A program made the position numbers and the translations under genes. Positions 7,033 through 10,876 of a DNA stretch of 10,876 nt are shown here, one piece after another. How positions within the stretch are numbered: the stretch's first letter is position 1; each line of letters opens with the position of its first letter. A model generated the notes under the pieces. That model searched no databases, was not told the DNA's origin, and worked only from the letters and a program-made list of their open reading frames with translations. Origin of the DNA: Verrucomicrobiota bacterium (GTDB taxonomy: Bacteria > Verrucomicrobiota > Verrucomicrobiia > Opitutales > UBA2995); assembly GCA_027297085.1 (NCBI GenBank), contig JAPUIL010000591.1:1-10876 (forward strand), read 5' to 3'.

Positions 7033-7836
7033 TTAATGCGCCTGTAACCATTCGAAAACGCGCGGATTGAAGTCATCCGTGTATTCAAAATGGAAGGCAT
7101 GGCCGGCATCGTCATAAAAATGTGTGTCACAGTTGGGAATACCCGCGGCCACTTCTTTCCCCATCCAAAGCGGGGTAAAGATGTCGTCCTTGCCACCGAT
7201 GACCAGGCACGGCTGAGAAATGTCGCCCAGCTGGTCGAGAACATCGTGGGTAGTGCAAGCTGCGGCCTGACCTTCCAGACCATGAAGTGGTTGAGGATCA
7301 GGGGAGGTGGCAAATCCTTCGCGGCCTTCAATAAGACCGGCGTAACTTTCGGTGTTATCCCAAAATGGTTTAGTGAAAATCAGGAGCTGAACCCACTCCA
7401 TGAATTGCGCGGGAGAGAGGTGAGCGAAACATACTTTCATATGTTCGAAAATCGATGTGGCGTAGCTATCACAGCGAGCCCAGGGGCACATGAGAACGGC
7501 GCTTTTCACTTTCTGTGGATGGCGCAAGCAAAGTTGTTGAGCAATAATGGATCCCATAGAAACGCCTACCACCCTGGCGGATTCGATGCCTAGCGCATCC
7601 ATCAAGCCGGCATAGTCATCCGCCATCTCTGCGCTGCTATAATCTCCGGCTGGCTTGTCCGTCTGGCCTATGCCTCGGTTATCTACCATGATGCAGCGGT
7701 AATTCTGTTGCCAATGCTCGGCATGCACTTCCCAGACAGCTCCCGGGGCCGTAATCCCCATAATTAAAAAAAGCGGGTCACCGGAACCACGCTCCTCGTA
7801 ATACATCTGAATTCCGTTAGTTTCTACGTGAGGCAT
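7033..7836 (-). CDS. Alpha/beta-fold hydrolase
   Basis: A 267-residue cytoplasmic alpha/beta hydrolase. The nucleophile elbow is G-V-S93-M-G, the acid is probably D217 or D218 in GGKDDIFTP, and the base is H246 in DDAGHAFHFE, giving a complete Ser-Asp-His triad. The oxyanion-hole strand is LFLIMGITAPG (22-32), and VDNRGIGQTDKP (51-62) is the usual loop after strand 4. This layout is shared by 3-oxoadipate enol-lactonase-like and related esterases, a large group of mixed function, so the substrate is not predictable. The ATG at 7836 starts the protein exactly as the family does (MPHVETNGIQMYY); no Shine-Dalgarno is seen. It is the first gene of a likely two-gene unit with the lsrF-like gene 59 bp downstream. 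A shared pathway, for example hydrolysis of an ester or beta-diketone before or after the aldolase step, is possible but unproven. Confidence 0.87.
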   Translation of the reverse strand: MPHVETNGIQMYYEERGSGDPLFLIMGITAPGAVWEVHAEHWQQNYRCIMVDNRGIGQTDKPAGDYSSAEMADDYAGLMDALGIESARVVGVSMGSIIAQQLCLRHPQKVKSAVLMCPWARCDSYATSIFEHMKVCFAHLSPAQFMEWVQLLIFTKPFWDNTESYAGLIEGREGFATSPDPQPLHGLEGQAAACTTHDVLDQLGDISQPCLVIGGKDDIFTPLWMGKEVAAGIPNCDTHFYDDAGHAFHFEYTDDFNPRVFEWLQAH

Positions 7837-8243
7837 GTTTTGATTGAGATATTCGGGTTAGAAATTGGTAGGGAGAGAATGATTCCCCAAGAAGAGTCAG
7901 CAGTTTGTTGAGCCATTTTGAGCGGATCAATACTTTATCCAGAATTCCGCAGTTAAATGATGAAAAACTGTCTGGACACAAAAACACCCGCATTACTCCC
8001 AACCTGCTAAAGTTCCCTTCAGGAAGCAGTTAAGGTAATTTCATCGCAAATAGCTACCAGAGCGCTTGTCGGATTGGTTAGATAAATAACTACCCTATGC
8101 GTGTTAGTTTCCCTGCATCTCTCCTAATCCAAATCCCCGATGCTTTCCGCCGATCGAAATAAATCTCTGACCAATTTCTGACAGCAATAATCCAAGCTTG
8201 AGTCTCAACAGGGATTCTCTAGAAATATAGGGACCACTCCCAC
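7837..8243. other. Gene-free stretch upstream of the hydrolase gene
   Basis: About 400 bp contain no reading frame with protein-like composition on either strand, and I see no RNA gene. It must hold the promoter for the minus-strand hydrolase-lsrF pair, but no convincing -35/-10 pair stands out. The short frame at 7817-8002 is not supported by any recognisable motif. Confidence 0.5.
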
Positions 8244-8510
8244 TCTACCTCATAGTTTCAAAAAATCTAGATGTGATGAAGAACAAGGCGCTGTTTGCAA
8301 TCAAGCGCGGGAGCGTAGTATTCTACGTAACCAAGCGGGTTGCGAGCTGGAACGCAGTTCTTCGCGCATGTTGATTTTAGCCTTCGATAGGGCAATGTTG
8401 TAACGTCACTAATAGTGGTGCTTGAAAAGTTTATACTAATATCCATAACACACTGATTTTAAATGAGATAAAGCCTGCTCTTTCGAAGGCGTTTGAAACA
8501 TTAGGGTCTA
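8244..8510. mobile_element. MITE-like element, copy B, with TCTA target duplication
   Basis: A 259-bp element (8248-8506) is flanked by TCTA at 8244-8247 and 8507-8510. It is the reverse complement of copy A along its full length, differing mostly by scattered substitutions. Its outer ends read CCCTAATGTTTCAAACGCC from the right and CCTCATAGTTTCAAA from the left. The internal hairpin CGTAG-TATT-CTACG (8314-8327) keeps the stem of copy A with another loop. It carries no gene. Confidence 0.8.
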
Positions 8511-8576
8511 CTCAATCCGCTATGGACCAATATTATCCTCCCAGTCCAGACAACGGTTCTTCTCAATCACGAAAGG

Positions 8577-8693
8577 ATGAAAGCTGAAAATCAGTCGTCC
8601 GGTCTAGAGAAGTTCCGGCAGGAGTTGAAGCGCCGCAAGGTCACGCGGCTGGCGATTATCTATGCGGTGGTTGAGCAAAATCCCAAATTCTGA
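8577..8693 (+). pseudogene. 38-codon N-terminal remnant of an 'ELKRRKV' membrane protein
   Basis: The frame from ATG 8577 to TGA 8691-8693 encodes 38 residues containing LEKFRQELKRRKVTRLAIIYAVV. This resembles the start of a large group of membrane-anchored regulatory proteins in Verrucomicrobiota and other bacteria (TPR proteins, kinases or adenylate-cyclase-like proteins), which begin 'F..ELKRRKV.RVAIAYAVV' at their transmembrane helix. The match stops after AVV, and the frame ends eight codons further on in unrelated sequence leading to the epoxide hydrolase gene. I read it as the 5' stump of a gene lost by deletion. It starts 66 bp after the target duplication of MITE copy B. It could alternatively be a small expressed protein. 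Confidence 0.5.
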
Positions 8694-8736
8694 ACCTCTA
8701 ATTTTTGTATTTATCAATAGGTGCAACAGGACTGTT

Positions 8737-10008
8737 ATGAAAGAAAAGATGAACCGTCGCCAGGCGATACAATGTATTGCTGCTCTGGCGCCGGTAACAA
8801 TGATTAAACAAGCAGCGGCCGCCGATCCCGCAACTCAAGTCCAGAAGAGTGCCTGGTCCTTAGATCAAATCTCTGAAATAGGTCCTTACTCCAATAGCGT
8901 ACTTCCGAATGGGATTCGCTCGCGATTCGTGGACAACATTAACGGGCTCCGAATGCATGTGCTTGAGGCAGGTTTTGAAGACGGGAATCGACCGGGTGTT
9001 CTGCTTTTGCACGGCTTCCCGGAGCTTGCCTACAGTTGGCGGCGTGTAATGGTTCAATTGGCAGAAAATGGGTTCCATGTGATTGCACCAGACCAGAGGG
9101 GCTATGGTCGTACAACAGGATGGGATCGCGACTACGATGGCGACCTCGCTTCGTTTCGGCTGTTAAATCTAGTCCAGGATGTGCTTGGTTTGGTATACGC
9201 TATGGGGCATCGCCAGGTGGCAGTGGTTGGGCATGATTTCGGTTCGCCTGTTGCCGGTTGGTGTGCAGTCACCCGTCCAGACATCTTTACATCTGTTGCA
9301 ATGATGAGCGCACCATTCGGCGGTACTGGATCGTTGCCGCTCGATACAGCCAATGAACCGTCTCCAACTATCCTTAAGGATAATCTCTATGAGGACCTAG
9401 CCAATCTCCCGCGACCACGAAAACACTACTCGCGGTACTATTGGACCCGTGAAGCCAATGAAAACATGTGGCGTGCATCTCAAGGTCTTCACGCTTTTCT
9501 GCGAGGTTACTACCACTACAAGAGTGCCGATTGGAAGGGAAACAAGCCTTATCGACTAGCTTCGAGGACGGCCGTTGAAATGGCAAAAATGCCTACCTAT
9601 TATATCATGAATTATGCCGACGGCATGGCAGAAACAGTTGCTGAACATATGCCTTCAGCCTCAGAAATCGCCGCCAATAAATGGCTGCCTGACAAGGAGC
9701 TTCAAGTATATACGGATGAATACAGGCGCAACGGATTCCAAGGAGGATTAAATTGGTACAGAGCCTCTGTCCTTGGTCGCGCTGAGAAAGAGAGTTTTGC
9801 AGGTAGAAAGATCGAACAACCATCTATCTTCATCTCGGGAGTTAGCGACTGGGGTAGTTACCAGAATCCAGGAGCTCTGGAACGATTACAGAATGAAGTC
9901 TGCACGAACATGCGAACTGTTCATATGGTAGATGGTGCGGGACACTGGGTGCAGCAGGAGCAGTCGGAAAAAACCGGGCAATTGCTAGTTGACTTCCTGC
10001 GTACTTAA
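8737..10008 (+). CDS. Exported epoxide-hydrolase-like alpha/beta hydrolase
   Basis: A 423-residue alpha/beta hydrolase of the epoxide hydrolase type, which opens epoxides to diols through an Asp-ester intermediate. ATG 8737 is chosen because AGGA sits 5 bp upstream and because the protein then begins MKEKMNRRQAIQCIAALAPV, a twin-arginine-like leader with cleavage near AAAA-D30. The longer frame from 8662 runs back into the gene remnant and has no family support. Seen: oxyanion motif HGFPE (92-96), APDQRGYGRT (117-126), nucleophile D167 in VGHDFGSP, a lid rich in Tyr and Trp (228-345) with candidate ring-opening tyrosines such as Y341 in LNWYRAS, a possible acid D371, and base H403 in GAGHWVQQE. 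Haloalkane dehalogenases share the Asp nucleophile, but HGFPE and the lid fit epoxide hydrolases better. It appears to be transcribed alone. Confidence 0.85.
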   Translation: MKEKMNRRQAIQCIAALAPVTMIKQAAAADPATQVQKSAWSLDQISEIGPYSNSVLPNGIRSRFVDNINGLRMHVLEAGFEDGNRPGVLLLHGFPELAYSWRRVMVQLAENGFHVIAPDQRGYGRTTGWDRDYDGDLASFRLLNLVQDVLGLVYAMGHRQVAVVGHDFGSPVAGWCAVTRPDIFTSVAMMSAPFGGTGSLPLDTANEPSPTILKDNLYEDLANLPRPRKHYSRYYWTREANENMWRASQGLHAFLRGYYHYKSADWKGNKPYRLASRTAVEMAKMPTYYIMNYADGMAETVAEHMPSASEIAANKWLPDKELQVYTDEYRRNGFQGGLNWYRASVLGRAEKESFAGRKIEQPSIFISGVSDWGSYQNPGALERLQNEVCTNMRTVHMVDGAGHWVQQEQSEKTGQLLVDFLRT

Positions 10009-10118
10009 AAACCTCGGACGTCGAATCAGCCTCCCCATCTTTCTCAACCGCGGGGAAGGTAATAAGATCAATGGACCTCTATACATAAAATTGGAATAAT
10101 AAATCATGCATCGCCAAG

Positions 10119-10303
10119 TTTACCCAAACGTTTCAAACGCCTTCGTACTGAGCCCTTGGCGACAGCGAAGCGAAAATAACAAGAGCATTTTTGTAATGTC
10201 CCATTTTGTGAGGATTTTAAAATCTATTCTAATATTCCTAACTCAATGCTTTTTAAACACATAAGACCTGCCCTAATGAAGGTGTTTGAAACGTTTGGGT
10301 TTA
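10119..10303. mobile_element. MITE-like element, copy C (short form), with TTTA target duplication
   Basis: A 177-bp element (10123-10299) is flanked by TTTA at 10119-10122 and 10300-10303. Its terminal inverted repeats are nearly perfect over 22 bp: CCCAAACGTTTCAAACGCC at the left and CCCAAACGTTTCAAACACC read inward from the right. Its right 115 bp or so, reversed, match the left part of copy A; the rest (about 10145-10185) is not found in A or B, and the central hairpin is missing. It lies 21 bp from the encoded CCA of tRNA-Gln. No gene is inside. Confidence 0.78.
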
Positions 10304-10324
10304 GTACAGCGCTGGCAATAGAAG

Positions 10325-10398
10325 TGGCTGCCCGACATGGATTTGAACCATGACAAAGAGAATCAGAATCTCTCGTGCTACCATTACACTATCGGGCA
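10325..10398 (-). tRNA. tRNA-Gln (anticodon CTG), CCA encoded
   Basis: The minus strand folds as a full cloverleaf. The acceptor stem is TGCCCGA/TCGGGCA, the D-arm GTGT-AATGGTA-GCAC, the anticodon arm AGAGA-TTCTGAT-TCTCT with anticodon CTG, the variable loop TTGT, and the T-arm CATGG-TTCAAAT-CCATG. Discriminator G is followed by an encoded CCA (10327-10325). The first pair U1-A72 and G73 are the identity elements known for bacterial tRNA-Gln, which agrees with the anticodon. It reads the CAG codon; a TTG-anticodon tRNA-Gln should exist elsewhere. Confidence 0.95.
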
Positions 10399-10614
10399 AT
10401 GACTGATAGGAATTTGCTTGGGTGATGTCGTTTGTAACTCGGTAGGGTGATGTTGCTTCGTTCGGTACAGCGGCGGAGCCGCCGAGGTAGGGTTTTTGCG
10501 GATACGTCCGAAGATGCGGAACATGGCATTAGAGGGCGGCAGTTGCATCCAAAACATGATGACCGCCACGAACAGGATGATCGAGTAGAGGTCGATGAGC
10601 TGGATGAGGATCAT
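10384..10614 (-). pseudogene. Truncated YggT-like membrane protein fragment
   Basis: The frame from ATG 10614 begins MILIQLIDLYSIILFVAVIMFWMQLPP, which resembles the first transmembrane helix of the YggT family of small integral membrane proteins. Full-length members continue with a 'TEP..P.R' linker and a second helix. Here the similarity ends near SNAMFRIF, and the remaining 40 or so residues are polar, with no second helix. The stop codon falls inside the tRNA-Gln gene (10384-10386), which is not expected of an intact gene. The sequence after the break contains a two-copy tandem repeat and a GC-rich hairpin. It follows the phosphoesterase-like gene by 13 bp, so an intact ancestor was probably in its operon. 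The family call rests on one helix only. Confidence 0.4.
10420..10484. repeat. Tandem repeat with GC-rich hairpin next to tRNA-Gln
   Basis: Two imperfect direct repeats, 10420-10444 and 10445-10467, share GGGTGATGT at the start and CGGTA at the end. They are followed by CGGCGG-AG-CCGCCG (10471-10484), a short self-complementary sequence. The block sits between the tRNA and the recognisable part of the YggT-like fragment and looks like inserted repeat DNA. Its family is unknown to me. Confidence 0.4.
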
Positions 10615-10627
10615 GATGGGGTTCGAC

Positions 10628-10876
10628 TTAGTCAGTTGCGATCCTCATCGTCTCGTAGGTCAATACGCCGTACTCGTCGAACCAGCGAAAGGCGGCGGTT
10701 GGATCGTCCCCTGGGCTCACTGTTACCTCCAGAAAACCCCCGGTTGGTTCTGGCGAGCGCAAAGGCTGTTCGATCAGCGCATCCGGGTCGTTCGATTCCG
10801 GATCGCCCGGGTATCGACCCAACCGCGAGTTGGCGTCGACTAGGGCCCCGGTCGAGAACTCCTCGAAGCCTCGCGG
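10628..10876 (-). CDS. C-terminal end of a probable PhoD-like phosphoesterase (partial)
   Basis: An open frame enters from the right edge of the window and stops at TAA 10630-10628, giving the last 82 residues of a protein. It reads RGFEEFSTGALVDAN, then an acidic proline-rich loop, then PTGGFLEVTV, and FRWFDEYGVLTYET near the end. A '.EF.SG.L' strand followed by 'GGFL.V.V' and 'F...DEYG...Y' near the C-terminus is typical of PhoD-like and other calcineurin-type phosphodiesterases and alkaline phosphatases, whose metal-binding residues would lie upstream, outside the window. The composition is richer in GC than the sulfatase region. The frame is protein-like throughout with no internal stop, so the coding call is firmer than the family call. 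Confidence 0.5.
   Translation of the reverse strand, partial: PRGFEEFSTGALVDANSRLGRYPGDPESNDPDALIEQPLRSPEPTGGFLEVTVSPGDDPTAAFRWFDEYGVLTYETMRIATD

Noticed and set aside
7090..7593. 167-codon plus-strand frame
   Set aside because: It is antisense to the alpha/beta hydrolase, whose complete catalytic triad settles the strand.
7817..8002. 61-codon minus-strand frame upstream of the hydrolase
   Set aside because: It has no recognisable motif, no ribosome site, and overlaps the start of the real gene.
8662..8736. Upstream start for the epoxide hydrolase (MRWLSKIPN...)
   Set aside because: It would put 25 residues from the neighbouring remnant in another frame before a good Tat leader; ATG 8737 has a Shine-Dalgarno.
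10026..10060. Terminator after the epoxide hydrolase (CCTCCCC with GGGGAAGG)
   Set aside because: The stem has a bulge and a long loop with no T-run after it; too weak to call.
5600..10310. CRISPR array suggested by recurring CAAACG...GTTTGAAACG motifs
   Set aside because: The repeats are paired inverted ends of 177-260 bp elements with target duplications, not regularly spaced direct repeats with spacers.
10595..10843. 82-codon plus-strand frame
   Set aside because: It is antisense to the phosphoesterase-like frame, which is open to the window edge and protein-like.

Overview
The window looks like chromosomal DNA of a free-living, probably marine or sediment member of the Planctomycetota-Verrucomicrobiota-Chlamydiota group, most likely Verrucomicrobiota of the Opitutae type. 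The reasons are three adjacent exported formylglycine sulfatases, moderate GC, few Shine-Dalgarno sites, and many short intergenic repeats. This placement is inference; there is no rRNA or other marker gene.

Layout. 40-697 (-): a type II toxin-antitoxin pair, a Phd/YefM-like antitoxin followed by a PIN-domain toxin whose expected start codon is not ATG, GTG or TTG, with a palindromic operator at 718-747. 885-5605 (+): three secreted S1-type sulfatases, the first two 3 bp apart and the third after a 173-bp gap holding a REP-like hairpin unit. 5606-6085: no gene; a 260-bp MITE-like element (copy A), a paired REP hairpin and a strong bidirectional terminator. 6086-7836 (-): an LsrF-type aldolase/thiolase and, upstream of it, an alpha/beta hydrolase, probably one transcript. 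7837-8736: no intact gene; a second MITE copy (B, opposite orientation) and a 38-codon remnant of the N-terminus of a membrane-anchored regulatory protein. 8737-10008 (+): an exported epoxide-hydrolase-like protein with a twin-arginine leader. 10009-10324: a third, shorter MITE copy (C). 10325-10398 (-): tRNA-Gln(CTG) with encoded CCA. 10384-10614 (-): a truncated YggT-like fragment running into the tRNA. 10628-10876 (-): the C-terminal end of a probable PhoD-like phosphoesterase.

How it works together. The sulfatases would be exported and remove sulfate esters from polysaccharides or other sulfated organics; the sulfatase-maturing enzyme and the glycoside hydrolases that normally accompany them are not in the window. 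The other genes are not obviously linked to that role.

The most notable signal is the repeat content. Three copies of one non-autonomous transposable element have matching terminal inverted repeats, and each is flanked by its own 4-bp target duplication (TAAA, TCTA, TTTA; all T-N-N-A). A separate REP/BIME-like family is also present, with stem changes that keep the pairing. Neither the transposase nor the REP-associated tyrosine transposase that would mobilise them is present here.
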